NCBI GenBank assembly: GCA_020086605.1
Contig: JACBWW010000089.1
Coordinates: 1,081,890-1,145,889 of the forward strand
Length of the DNA: 64,000 nucleotides
DNA from: Lanius collurio
Lineage: Eukaryota > Chordata > Aves > Passeriformes > Laniidae
Direction: 5' to 3'
Translations under genes and position numbers: made by a program
Notes under the pieces: generated by a model
Told to the model about the DNA's origin: nothing
Seen by the model: the letters and a program-made list of their open reading frames with translations, nothing else
Databases searched by the model: none
Part shown: positions 34,830 through 45,599 of the stretch, in pieces
Layout: each line of letters starts with the position of its first letter
Position numbering within the stretch: position 1 is the stretch's first letter

Positions 34830-35330
34830 GGGCAAAAATATTAATATGTGATCCAGAAAATAAATCTGTTCAATAAATCAAAGATAGAAGTGAAGATGAA
34901 ATCTGAAATCCTCGTGGAGTGGGAATAACTCATTCCTGGTGCCAGTTCCAAATCAACCACCACAGGAGAGTGTAATGACCCTGGTGTTTAGTGAAATTAA
35001 ACTTGACACGGGCCAGGGCCCTGTTATTTTGGTTGGTGAGGATTTGCAATTGTTTGCCACCCGTTAGAAATGCCAGTAACCTGTTCTAAGGGCAGGCAAA
35101 TGAAGATTCCCTCTGTCTGTGCACGATTACTCATCACACCACAGCTCCACGTTAATTGGAAAATAGCTGGTGGCTGAGCACATCTTACCCAGGCTGTCAT
35201 CAGAGCTCACACACAATTTGTTGTACACACGGCAGCTCACAGAAAACTCGCAGGAAATTAATGCTCCAGTAGCTTATCAGATGCAAAGATAATTATTAAT
35301 CCTTAATGATCCTGGTAATTTCTTTATGGG
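34830..35330. promoter_or_regulatory. AT-rich candidate conserved noncoding block
   Basis: About 500 bases with many developmental factor-like words: aaaatattaatatgtgatcc, ttcaataaatcaaag, cgttaattggaaaatagc, gaaattaatgctcc, gcttatcagatgc, gataattattaatcc. It has no CR1 and no coding signal, and ends shortly before the CR1 at 35500. Candidate enhancer by motif density; conservation is not shown. Confidence 0.33.
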
Positions 35331-35499
35331 AATTCACCTCCGTTTCCTTCAGGGCCTCCACACGGTTCCCTTCCTCAGCCTCAGCTCTGGATTTTCTTTT
35401 ATCCACAGCCTGACAGTGAGTTGGAGAAGTCTGAGGGTTTGCTGGTCCAAGCCAAGGTCCCAAGGCATGGAGCTCTGAAGGCTGCACTGATGAGAGGAT

Positions 35500-35652
35500 A
35501 ATCAGAGAATCACAGATGGGTGAGGTTTGGAGGGACCTTAAAGCCCATCCAATCCCAACCACTGCTGTGGGCAGGGACACTTTCCACTAGACCAGGTTAT
35601 TCCAACCTGGCCTGGAACCCTTCCAGGGATGGGGCAGCCACAGCTGCTCTTG
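35500..35652 (-). mobile_element. CR1 LINE 3'-end fragment
   Basis: Plus-strand wording is the reverse of a CR1 tail: aatcagagaatcacagatgg, gaccttaaagcccatccaat, gctgtgggcagggacacttt, ccactagaccaggttattcc, cagccacagctgctcttgac. It is 5'-truncated at about 150 bases. It contributes to the spurious 213-codon minus frame 35538-36179. Confidence 0.92.
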
Positions 35653-38154
35653 ACAGCTGTGGGTAACCTGTGAGCTCCAGTCATACCACCCTGCCTCTCC
35701 TGCTGGTGGGAATCTTGTTCAGCTGAACCAGAACAGAGTGGATTTAACTGTCTGGGAAACACCATGAGGTCCTGCAGGGAGACAAAGCAGGGGCAGAGAG
35801 GCTTCCTAGAGGTCCCACCTGCACTAGGAAGCAGGAAGGTGCAATAGGAACAGATCTGGGGAGGGAAATGTCCAGTGCTGGTCCACTCTGTGTTTCGGGA
35901 GGAACGACTTGGGGTAGCTCTGGTCTGGCCCCATGGCTTGGAGCATTCAATAGCAGCGTGGGCTCTGTGGGTTTTGAGGCTCCTCCCATGGCTGAAAGGA
36001 CTCCAGTTCTGCAGGCTGGACCTGCCTGCAGCAATTGGGAAGGTCAGGAGAGTCCCCTCAAAGGGGCTGCCCTGCTCCAGATAAAACAAACACCAACACA
36101 GGCACGGGAGGCACAGGGAGCTGTCAGAGCAGCTGCTCCTTCCTGGAAACAGCAGATGAAAGTTAATCTGGACATGCACAGCCTGCTTTATTGTCTCAAT
36201 AACACATTCCCTCTGAAATGCTGTTGTTCCAGGGAAGCAATAGCTTGCAGTCAGGAAGCTGCTTGTTTCATGATGAGAATCGCTGCAGCTCCCAGGGGCA
36301 GGGATGGCACTGTCTGGGCAGAGCTGGCTCTGCTGAGAGCACTTGTGCCTGGTACTCCACCAGGGATCAGGTCTACGGTGGGAAAGTTGCTGCTGCTGAT
36401 GTGGGATTTAGGAGCTAAGAGATGCTGTGCTGTGTGGGACACAGCACTGAATGGGAGCAGTGGGAGGTGGAGCTCACCCAGTGACTCACACGAGCTCCCA
36501 GCTGGCTTTGGCGGGAAACTGTTCAGGTGAGATGAGTTTATTCAGTGCATTCCCTTTTTTTGTCCAGGAAATACACTCCTTGTATCCCCCTGCCTGAGTC
36601 CATGTATTCCCAGTGTGTCCAAATAGCTGAATTTTCACCAGGGACAGTTGAGCTTGCACAAACCAAGGGAGAGATGGAAAAAGACCCGTGTGCATCGATG
36701 TGACAATGGATCGCTTTTTATTTTTGCTCCGATGCCAGGCCTGGATTTGAAATAGAAAAGCAGGATCCTGTTTTGTGGAGTAACTTTTGGAGGGGGCTCT
36801 GAAGGAGGAATGTAAGACGGGGCTGGAGAGATCAGACAGGAACGAGGAGAACAAAAGCCGCCAGTGCTGGGGATGTGGGAGCTGGGGCCGGATGAAGCGG
36901 GACCTCCTGCTGCTGGCAGCTCGCTGCTGCCGTGGCCAGGCTGGCATCCTGTGCAGGGGGAATGCAGGGAAGAGCTAATCTATGGAAACAGAAGGACAGA
37001 CTTAGCTTGAGAAGATGAGCATGCTGAGCTGGTTTCTGCTCTGTTACACCCTGAAACCTTGCTGATATCCGTGCAGCTCCCCAGCTGGAACTCGGAGCAG
37101 ACGGGGGTTCTTTATGCATTTTCTCCAGAGCCAGACTGGTGAGGATTTGGTGAGGACTGGAGAAACTGATACTGAGATTTTCAGCTCGGCAGGAGGGAGT
37201 CTCTGTTTGCTTAATTTGGGAAGAGACAGCCCTATAACTTACAGTATGTAAAGCTTAAGCAGAAGTATCCCCTTGTGTAGAGTTCGAGGCAGCCAGGAAA
37301 AGTCTTTCAGGCTGCCTCAGCCATTCCACAGGCTTCCTCCATTCCTCCACATACAAAGAGATGCCTGCTCCAAACAGTTTGTGCAAGGACTAGACTCCAG
37401 AACAGTAATCCAGGGATTCCCACAGCCATGTGTAGTGTAGCCAACCCTCTGTATAATTTCTCCCAGAGGTGAGGTAAAGAGCCCCTTCTGGAAAACACCT
37501 GACCTCATCACTTCACCTGGTGCCCTGGGAAGCTCTTCCAGTGCTGGACATTGTCCATGGCTGTTTCTGTTAGGTTTTACTTCAAGGCCAAATTTGCAGC
37601 TGTCTCAGAAGAGGGGTCATTGTTCCCAAAAGCCCTCCCCACCAACTGCCCTCCCAGTCAGTGCCTGGGGCAGTGGCCAGCTCCTGTCTCAGTCACACCC
37701 TTGAAAAGCTGGCACCTTGGGCTCCTTCAGGACATCGCTGGGCAGCTCCCCTTCCCCGGCCCCAGGGTCGCTGTTTGGCTTTGCTGAGCACTCCTGTATT
37801 TTCCCTTTCTCCATTTAAAGAAGGAGCAGAGCCTGAACATGGCCTTCCAGCAGGTTCCTGGAGCTGTGTGCCAGGAGGAGCCCTTCCTGCTGGGATCCTC
37901 CATTGTCCCTTTGAAGCACCAAGGGATCACAGCCCCCTTTTATGGCAGCTTTAGGGCTACAGCAAATCTCCCATGTCCTCCAAGTCCTTTTCCAAACTAT
38001 TCCTTCCTGAGGTGTGAGTGTAACCTGTGTTTCTGGTTTCAGATTTCTTACCTTGTACCTGACAGTTTAAATCACATTTCACTGGCGTGTGGCCAGCTCT
38101 CACTCAGGTCAGATCCCCGTGTATTGATAGTGCAATCCTGGTTCTTGCTCCCCT
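35653..38154. other. Unique noncoding sequence
   Basis: No repeat or exon could be supported. A 220-codon plus frame at 35868-36530 is open but has no recognisable domain, overlaps a minus-strand frame, and is not flanked by convincing splice sites. Confidence 0.5.
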
Positions 38155-38256
38155 CCCACCAATCTCGTTGGCATCTGCAAACTTCCCCATGACAAGGATT
38201 TATGTAGAGTCATTTAGATCATTGGTGAAAATACTAAATAAAATGGCAATGGGAGT
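38155..38256 (-). pseudogene. Ancient CR1 reverse transcriptase fragment
   Basis: The minus strand translates as TPIAILFSIFTNDLNDST, a stop, then ILVMGKFADANEIGG. It aligns without gaps to the CR1 core GPLLFNIFINDLDDGI, the spacer, and SKFADDTKLGG. The catalytic FADD is reduced to FADA, so the second aspartate of the metal-binding pair is lost, and the spacer holds a stop. A dead relic on the strand opposite the fragment at 33769. Confidence 0.8.
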
Positions 38257-39101
38257 TTCACTCTTCTTTTATTCCAGATATTTTTAGCCAGTGTAATATT
38301 ACTGCATATTTATGGAGTCGTGGCTATTGGAACATCCAGTAAATATGCCTTTGAAGAACAGCCAGTTTCCAGGAATGCTTTCCACCTTAAATGTGCATTC
38401 CCAATCCATTATGCTGGCAACTGAGGCCTGGGAAAACAGAAATGTTAAATGCATAGGTGTGTGTGTGTGTCACTGCTGGTGACAGTCACCAGCTCATGCC
38501 CTGTGGTGTTGAGGCAGCTCACTGGCCTTCTGAGGTCCAGCAGGAGGTTTTCCCACATGGATTGCAGCAGTTTCTGGGCTGAAGCCGCTGTTGTTTGGGA
38601 AGAACTCCTGTTCCTGGCTTTATGAGTCAGAGCTAGGCCTGAGCTGCAGCTTACCACAGTCATGCAACTCTGCTGTGTGTGACCGTGTGTCAGCCAGGCT
38701 GGACACTGGCCCTGTGCTGCTGGACATTGTGGTGGTGGCTACCCCCTAAAAGGGTGTTAATGCACATTCTGAATGTTTCAGCTGCCAGCCTGGATCCCAG
38801 GGGGGCACAGGACTGCTCTGATTGCCATGGGCTGAGCTGGAGCTGCAGATTTATCCAGAGCCAGGTGTGCGTGGGGCAGTGCCAGCGTTCCCAGGCTGGC
38901 AGAGTGGCAGGATGAGACCTTTGCCACCAACCCTCAGGTGTGCAGGTTCTTCAAGACCCCTCATGGGCCAGCCCAGGAGCTCATTTAGATCCCTGATTAT
39001 GAGGTTATAAACCCAGGGAGTTGGTTATAAATATCCCCTTCACCCTCCAAATCTGCATCTGTCACCTGGCTTTGGGAGGTGTGGGCATGGCAGAATCTGG
39101 C
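38257..39101. other. Unique noncoding sequence
   Basis: AT-rich to about 38420 (possibly more of the old CR1 body, unrecognisable by eye), with a short GT run at 38457-38472. No exon supported. Confidence 0.5.
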
Positions 39102-39350
39102 TTGCCACTTCCAGAGGACAGGGTTAGGTGGGATATTAGGGAGAAAGTCTTCCTTGTGAATGTGGGCAGGCCCTGGCACAGGGTGCCCAAGAAGCTGTGG
39201 CTGCCCCTGGATCCCTGGCAGTGTCCAAGGCCAGGCTGGACGGGGCTTGGAGCAGCCTGGGACAGTGGAAGGTGTCCCTGCCCATGGCAAGGGTGGGATG
39301 AGATGATCTTCAAGGACCCATCCAACCCAAACCAGTCTGGGATCCTGTGA
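39102..39350 (+). mobile_element. CR1 LINE 3'-end fragment
   Basis: Ordered landmarks: cttgccacttccagaggac, gggttaggtgggatattagg, gtgggcaggccctggcacag, aagctgtggctgcccctgga, tccaaggccaggctggacgg, gtccctgcccatggcaaggg, ccatccaacccaaaccagtc, and the end gggatcctgtga. Same subfamily as the copies at 32570, 59274 and 61882. Its antisense strand has no stops and forms the C-terminal part of the 297-codon minus frame 38997-39890, which is therefore not a gene. Confidence 0.95.
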
Positions 39351-40641
39351 TTTTCTTTGATCTGCCCCTTTTGCAGCACTTCCTACGAGCAGAGGTGGCA
39401 CTGTTGGAGGGAGGGACAAAGGCAGCTCTTCTGCTGGCAGCTGTGTAGCAACTGTCCCTGCAGAAATACATCTCAGAATCTCAGAACTCCTCAAAACTGG
39501 CCAAACATCCCCAGGCTGGTACAGCAGAGCACGAAGGAAGTGGCTGATATTCAGACCTTGCTCTTCAGCTGTGCAGGAGCTGGAAGCACGGGCAGGGCTG
39601 TGCCTCGGGGAGAGAGGCCTGGGCAGCCTTTGGCACGGGCACAGAGCTCTCCTGAGCCGTGCTGGAGGAGAGGAGCCGTCATGTAAAGGAGGTGACTTGG
39701 CCCTGGTGAGTTGGCAGCTGGAGCTGCCTCGCTGTGCACAGCCCCCATCCCACTGTGGGGTCGGCTCTGGAGGAGGGGGGGGCTGGGGAGCTTGGCAGGG
39801 CAAAGGAAACCAAAGGGAGTGGGCAGGAACGGAGGAATTCTCACTGTGCTCAGTGTCCTCCAAGTGCTCCAGCTCAGGGCTATTGCTCACAGCACACAGG
39901 CAGGAGGGAACAGGGAGGGAAGGCAGCTGAAGGTAGCTCCTGCTACTGTCGGCTCTGTATGGCCTGGGAAGGCCTTGGGCAGCCTATCCCCCACTCTGTC
40001 TGCTTTTCATTATTGTTTTTATAGCCAGAAATAAGAGCTTTATTGGCTTTATTCATCTCCTGTCAGATGCCCAATCAACATCTGGCAACACAGCAATTCC
40101 CAGAAAGTGCTGACCTAGGGAGAGCCAGTGGAGCAGGAGGTGTGCAGGAAGGTCTCCATCCCCCTTCCCATCCCTGGCTTCCCTTTTTGTTATCTTCCCA
40201 GCCCAAGTGGGATGTGTACCTCACCTCACTGGATTTCAGAGCACCAGGTGCCTGGGAGATCCTGGGCTTGGAAGGCACCCAACAAAACGCCTGGGGCATG
40301 GAGATACGGGGAGGAGGAACTGAGCAGGAGACAGAGCATCCCAAAAACTGCTCCTGGGCTGGAGTCAGCCCGTGCATGGGGAGGAGATTGGATGAATAGG
40401 TCAGAAAGGAGCTGGTCCATTCCTTTGAGCAGTGCTGGGCCAGGGTAAGGGATGCACACAGCAGGGCAGAGCAGCTCAGCTCCCCCTCCTCCCATTGTTT
40501 GCATTTGCACAAGACTCCAAACTCAGGCATGAAAATGCAGGGACCCTCCCCAGGGGTCTTTGATAGAGTTGCCTACATGTTAGAGGATTTTAAGATCCAG
40601 CAGAAGACTGAATAGAGAGGAGCCCATTTTTATTTACTTGG
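39351..40641. other. Unique noncoding sequence
   Basis: GC-rich near 39560-39800, including an eight-G run near 39774-39781. No repeat or exon supported. Confidence 0.5.
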
Positions 40642-41614
40642 GTGCATATTGGACTCATAATAAAATGGGGTGTAACAAGCCAGAGGCAAGTTCTGTTCCA
40701 CTCGGAGATTAGCCGGAGTGTGGCTGCTCCAGCAGGTCCAGCAGGTTCCCTGTCAGATCCCTGGGCTCCCACACTGGATCTCCTGAGCCCCCTTTTCCCA
40801 CACGGTCTCGCCCTGTCTTCTCCCTCAGGTGTGGGTGGCTTGGTTTGTGCTGGATTGTGGGACTTGCCTTTCCACATCTTGCCTTTTCTTTGCCCCCTTT
40901 CCTACATTCCAGCTCCAGCCAGTTGGTCAGAGCAGTTCCTCCCTCTTCTCTGCCAGATTCTTCTCCCCACAGTTTGGTCCTTTTCTGCTGGGAAGTTCCT
41001 CCCGTTCCTGTGGCACCGTTCCTGTCCCTCTGATCGTGCTCCTGTCCCAGACCAGCTGCTGCCCAGCTCTTTGATCTGCTCTCCTGCCCCACAAATCCTG
41101 CATGGACTCTGCAGCCCCTCTGGAAGCCCTTCCCAAACCTCCACCCTGAGACAGTGTCTAACCAAGGCCACTTTGTGGCTTCAGGTGGTTTTGTCACCTC
41201 ATGCCTGCACTTCGGTGCCTGTGATGAGAACGGGTTCCCCTTTCCTCCTGCCCAGAAATGGAGCCAGGGCAGATGGTCTTTGGCTCCAGGAGGGAAAAGC
41301 TGTACCTCAACATGGTTATTCCCCTTGGAGTAGCAAACCCTGCCATGAAACAAGGACTCAGACCCAGTAGCCCAAAGCAATGTCAGGTACCTGCAGCCCG
41401 CTCCCGTCCTGCGCCTTTCTGGGACATGCAGTGTCCCCAGGCCCCCAGAGCTGGGTGTCTGTGCCCATCCTCTGCTCCAAACACGCGGCAGGAGACACAG
41501 ATCACTCAGAGAAAGGTCCCGAGCTGCCTCATCAGCTGCCCACTCATGTGAGCAAATGCCACCAGTGGGAGCCGAGACATCGCAGGCCAGCCCAGAATGC
41601 TCCTTTAAAGACAT
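40642..41614. other. Stretch open on both strands, no gene recognised
   Basis: Two long frames lie opposite each other: minus 40709-41614 (301 codons, the longest in the window) and plus 40642-41370 (242 codons). Neither contains a recognised domain. The minus peptide is rich in Gly, Ser and Lys; the plus peptide is rich in Leu, Pro and Ser, as expected from GC-rich DNA with skewed composition. There is no consistent splice pattern or terminator. Most likely fortuitous, but the length justifies a transcript check. Confidence 0.25.
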
Positions 41615-41739
41615 TTCAGCGGCTCAATTAAGTTTCCACTTGTGTGTTTTCTTCCCCCCCCCGTTTGCTTTCATGGTCATTTAAAACAAATAAAGTGAGC
41701 AGAACACGGCAGCGTGATAACCACCCTTTAATTCCCTTC
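41615..41739. other. Unique noncoding sequence
   Basis: Contains a C10 run near 41653. Nothing else recognised. Confidence 0.5.
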
Positions 41740-42010
41740 CCACGGCTCTCCCGATTATTTGGTGATTCAGCGGCAGCGGGGGGAACGTTTTTGGAAGGCA
41801 AGGCGGGAGCTTCCCACAGGGACGACAGCTCAGAGCCCAGGGCCCCCGAGCACTGGGGAGGAAATACGTGCCTCGGGTTCTCCTTTTCAGCGCCACGGAT
41901 GTGGAGACCGCAGAGCAGAGCCCGGGCCCTGGAAGAGCCGCGGCCCCGTTCTCAGTGCCCTCGTTGTTCCCGCATTGTGCTCTGGGGACGGGCACCAGTG
42001 CTCGGGATGT
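41740..42010. promoter_or_regulatory. CpG-rich patch
   Basis: Roughly 20 CpG dinucleotides in 270 bases (agcggcagcggggggaacg, gcgccacggatg, agagccgcggccccgttc, tgttcccgcattg). It exceeds the local background but is looser than the cluster at 44962. No promoter element is recognised. Confidence 0.3.
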
Positions 42011-43139
42011 ATTTCACGCTTCTGTGCAAACACAATATGAGATGAAGAATTCATACCCTCGCACAAGACCAGAGTGGATTTTCTCATAATAGGGAAAAGC
42101 AGCCAGATCGGAGCCTGCCAATTCCTGCCCCATGCTCCCGCCTTCCCTAGGAAGTTCAAACAAGCCTTCGCTTTTAAACTGGTGCAGAGAAGTATATTAC
42201 ATTTTTTAAAAAACCAACACAAATCCTTTTAGATCTTTCTTACATTATTCCCCCCACCTCTGTCTCAGTAGGTGACTTTTCCAGCCCTCCCCCACTTGGT
42301 CTGCTGGCTCTGAGTGGGGGGCGGAGGAGAATTCCGTGTGTTTTATGTGTGAACAATTAATAGTGGGCCTGTGTCTCACTGGAGGAGCGTGTAAAACACA
42401 CGCCAGGAGGGGGAAAGGAACAACTTCCCAGCCTGCTAAACACTCCAGAGCTTTTCCTGTCCTGGAGGAAAACATGATGGGGGGGTTTGCTTATTCATCA
42501 GCAGCAGTAAATAATGGGCCTCACCTTGAGCTCTCCTTCACCCACTTCTGCTTCTCCCCAGCCTCCAGGCTGGCAAGGAAAGGAAATACTTGTTGTCCTC
42601 TGGGTGACAAATTGGGGGTTTATAGCTGTTCACGTTTTAGCTTTTGTTTCCTCCCTCAAAAGCTCTGTTTTCATCCTGCTTTGTGTTTCCCAGCCCCCGA
42701 AGCCCGGAGTGCTCCTGCCAGCCTGACCTGGGAGGTGAGGCCTGAGCCCAGTGCCTGAGCTGTCAGTGCCACATCCCAGCCGGGCACTGCGCCTGCAGGG
42801 GCTTCTCCTGGCAGGACAGGGTGCTCCTGAGCCATCCCCTGCATTTATGATCTGATCCCTCAGAGCAGCTCCGTCAGCAGCTTCTCCTCCCCTCGTGCAG
42901 GTCATGGAGACGTTTCCATCCCGGGGCGCCCTGGAAGTCCCAACAAGCCACGAGTGGTCGGGACGTGCCGAAGCCTGTTATCCCAACACTGGATCCCTGA
43001 AACCTGTGCTTTCCCCAGCACCTTCAGAAAGTGTCCTGAGTTCAAGTGATTCAGGGAGCACATTTCCAGTCTGTCAGCGGGCTGCATCCATCACTCCCCT
43101 GAACATGCACCAGATTGTTAATGCTCCAGGCCAAATACC
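42011..43139. other. Unique noncoding sequence, one weak exon-like stretch
   Basis: At 42900 a pyrimidine-rich stretch ending in cgtgcag precedes an open frame starting VMETFPSRGALEVPT and ending with a TAA near 43150, just at the edge of the AT-rich block. It is not a peptide I recognise, and no polyadenylation signal follows directly. Otherwise nothing supported. Confidence 0.3.
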
Positions 43140-43530
43140 ACGTCTTTTTTAATGCCTACCAAATGTAGTGCGTGCTGCTGGCTTTATATTTATAATAATT
43201 ATTAAAGTAATGGCAGTAGCTGCATTCCTATAGGCTAGAAGTGGCCAGGAACAGACAAAAAAAAATGATTCATTGTTCCAATTAATGCTCGAGCTCACAC
43301 CGGTGATTAATTAGCCTGGCGATAGCGCTATGCAAAAGATCAGGGTGAGAATTAATAGGGAGACACGTGCTGACTTTTAAGATGGTTCCAGCACTCTTTA
43401 GTGCCCTTCCTTGGGCCTGTTTAATTAGAGGCAGCGGCACAGGCTCGCTCCGCACCGACACCCCCAACGGCAGGCACTGTGGAATATTTATATGACAGGG
43501 TGCCGTGGAAAACTTCAAAATTAAATTCCC
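43140..43530. promoter_or_regulatory. Strongest candidate conserved enhancer block
   Basis: About 390 bases of low-GC sequence dense in developmental motifs: tatttataataattattaaa; a SOX-like word in gattcattgttccaatta; homeodomain pairs in ggtgattaattagcctgg; an octamer-like gctatgcaaaag; then gagaattaataggg and ctgtttaattagagg. It has no CR1 similarity and no coding frame. The texture is typical of deeply conserved vertebrate noncoding elements, but conservation cannot be tested here. Confidence 0.4.
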
Positions 43531-44845
43531 ATCCAGGCCTCTAAATATAATTCTGAAATGTCAGAGATGCTGGGAAGAACGCTGGCACTGCATGAGGTTG
43601 CTGTCAGGGAGAGGCAATAGTGTGCCAGATTTATACCGGCCTGAATAGGCAGGTGACTTTTCAGCTGCTGTGTTTAAGGAGCCCGAGGTGCTCTGATGGA
43701 CGTATTTCACCTGGTGGGAGGCACAGGATCCAACGGGAACACGTGCTGGAGCCTTGTGTGCCAGGCTTGGGTGGGGGAGAAGGAGCAGGGGCAGCTCCCA
43801 GGAGTCTGCGAGTTCCCAGGAGGCACAACCCACTCTGGAGCTCCAACCTTTGAAGGTGAGCCCTGCTGGCAAAGTTTCTCCTCCTGGTTTTATCCATCAC
43901 TCCTTCTGCTGCCTCATTATCTCTCCCTTCTGCACACTGGTGCCTCCCACCACCCCAATTCATTTTTCCCAGTTGCAGCAGCTATTGAGTGGTTTATAGA
44001 GATGGGGTTAAGCCAGTCCCCCCCGGCTGCTCCCAAATCGCTGACGAGGCCGATTCCTCTGTTCACACATCAATCTGAGAGCACCAGCAAAGTTCCATCT
44101 TGGCTGACTTAATTGTTAGGAGCTGCAACCCCAATGTCTTTGTAAATAAAATAGTTTAATCTCATGGGGCCTGCCTGGAGAGAGGGGAATAAATACATCA
44201 ATATGTAAATGGATCCACAAGAGAAGGATGAACTGGGACTTTGCAAAACTGATAAAGCATCTTAGGAGACGTGTTGTCACTGCACTTTGTGCATACTCTG
44301 ATGAAGCAGACAGCGAGGCTGGAGCTCAGCCTGGGCTGGGGAGGGAGGGAGATGCAGAGGGAAGGAGGGAGGGAGGGAGAAGTGTGGGCACCAGCACACC
44401 GTGACTGCAATTCTTGTATGGATTGATTTGACTCAAATATATTCCGAGGCTGGTCTAATTGCTCCTTTAGTCTCAGGCTTTGATTTTCCTGTTGTTTTCA
44501 CATCTCTGCCACTGAGTCTTTCCTGCATTTCAAGCAGCCTGGCTGGGGCAGTGTCCAGCCTGAGCTGCACCTCTGTGTGACCAAGAGTCAGTGCCTGTCC
44601 TTGCCCGGCCCTTCCACAGAGACTCTGCAGCAAAGTGGGCACGTGTTAAGGGCAGCAAAGGTCAGGCTTTTGCTGTGTGGGTGTTTTACCTGAGTAACAG
44701 TGTCAGGGTTATTCTGGAAAACAAAGCCTGAAGCTTTTGGGATGCCTTGTTCTTGGCAAGCCTATGCTGGTGTAGCATCACAGGAGATGGGAGGGACTTG
44801 GGGAGAGCAGCTGGAAGGAGCACAGGCAGGAGCAGTTCCCTTCCC
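43531..44845. other. Unique noncoding sequence with a G-quadruplex motif
   Basis: At 44359-44377 the plus strand reads gggaaggagggagggaggg: four G3 runs with loops of 5, 1 and 1, a classical quadruplex-forming pattern within a GGGA-rich stretch (44335-44380). An AATAAA word lies near 44146. No exon supported. Confidence 0.5.
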
Positions 44846-44960
44846 CTTGCCTTGCCTTGCCTTGCCTTGCCTTGCCTTGCCTTGCCTTGCCTTGCCTTGC
44901 CTTGCCTTGCCTTGCCTTGCCTTGCCTTGCCTTGCCTTGCCTTGCCTTGCCTTGCCTTGC
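44846..44960. repeat. (CTTGC)23 perfect pentanucleotide array
   Basis: Twenty-three uninterrupted CTTGC units (115 bases) with no variant units; the opposite strand is GCAAG. No frame of this unit contains a stop, so four or more overlapping open frames appear across it (LALPC-type or RQGKA-type repeats) and are artefacts. Perfect homogeneity at this length suggests recent expansion, and it directly abuts a CpG island. Confidence 0.98.
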
Positions 44961-44961
44961 C

Positions 44962-45245
44962 TGAGGCCGGGGAGCAGCCGAGCTCTGCCCGCCGCGCTGC
45001 TCCCTCTCCGCGGGCGCGGCTCCAGCCCTTGTTTTGCAGCGCGCCACGCGGAGTTTTATCACCTTCAACAATGAAATCTGTCACCTTCAAGCTGCCTTAT
45101 TGAGATCTGGGGACTCGTGCCCGGCCGCTGTAACCGGGCTCTGTCTCAGGGCACCGCGTCCCTCCCCAGCGCTTACGCCCACGACCGACTTGAGGGAACT
45201 TTAGGGCCCACATTTGTGTTTTGTCCCCGGGATCAGATCGCTCAT
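44962..45245. promoter_or_regulatory. CpG island beside the pentanucleotide array
   Basis: About 25 CpGs in 280 bases, thirteen of them in the first hundred (cccgccgcgctgc, ccgcgggcgcggctcc, gcgcgccacgcggag). It then continues through ccggccgctgtaaccggg and accgcgtccctccc. This is the densest CpG region in the window. A promoter role is plausible, but no TATA box, initiator or coding first exon is recognised. Confidence 0.5.
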
Positions 45246-45405
45246 TGATCTTCTTTCTCTCGCTCTGCCTCCTCCTCCTGTCTCATGTGCGTCTCAATCG
45301 CCGTCTCCTGATGGCTGCTCCAGCCCCGCTCCAGCTCGGAGAATAAATCCCAGCAGAGCCGCAGTACAGCCAGCGTTCAGGAGGAGACCTGAGGTGTTAA
45401 AGCAA
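45246..45405. other. Unique noncoding sequence
   Basis: Nothing recognised. Confidence 0.5.
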
Positions 45406-45447
45406 AAATACGTGTTTAAAAGGATGAAATACGTGTTTAAAAGGATG
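45406..45447. repeat. 21-base tandem duplication
   Basis: Two exact, adjacent copies of a 21-base unit (45406-45426 and 45427-45447) containing the core tacgtgtttaaaaggat. Each holds a TACGTG word, so the duplication doubles an E-box-like site. Confidence 0.95.
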
Positions 45448-45599
45448 GCACCGTCGCGTTGCATGCGGTACAGAAACACAGGTGTTTGAGTCATTGGCTG
45501 CTGGACCTTCGTGAGAAAGTGATTTAATAGTGAAGCCAGGGAGTGCTGCCTCTTCAGGCACGGGTGGCTTGGATGTCGCCAAGTGGGCTTTGTGGGAGC
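45448..45599. other. Unique noncoding sequence
   Basis: Nothing recognised. Confidence 0.5.

Noticed and set aside
35538..36179. 213-codon minus-strand open frame
   Set aside because: Ends in the CR1 at 35500-35652 and overlaps an opposite-strand frame of similar length; no domain seen.
38997..39890. 297-codon minus-strand open frame
   Set aside because: Its C-terminal third is the antisense translation of the CR1 at 39102-39350, and the rest is Pro- and Ser-rich GC-driven sequence with no domain.
44686..45103. Four overlapping frames with LALPC or RQGKA repeats
   Set aside because: Produced by the (CTTGC)23 array, whose unit has no stop in any frame; not a repeat protein.
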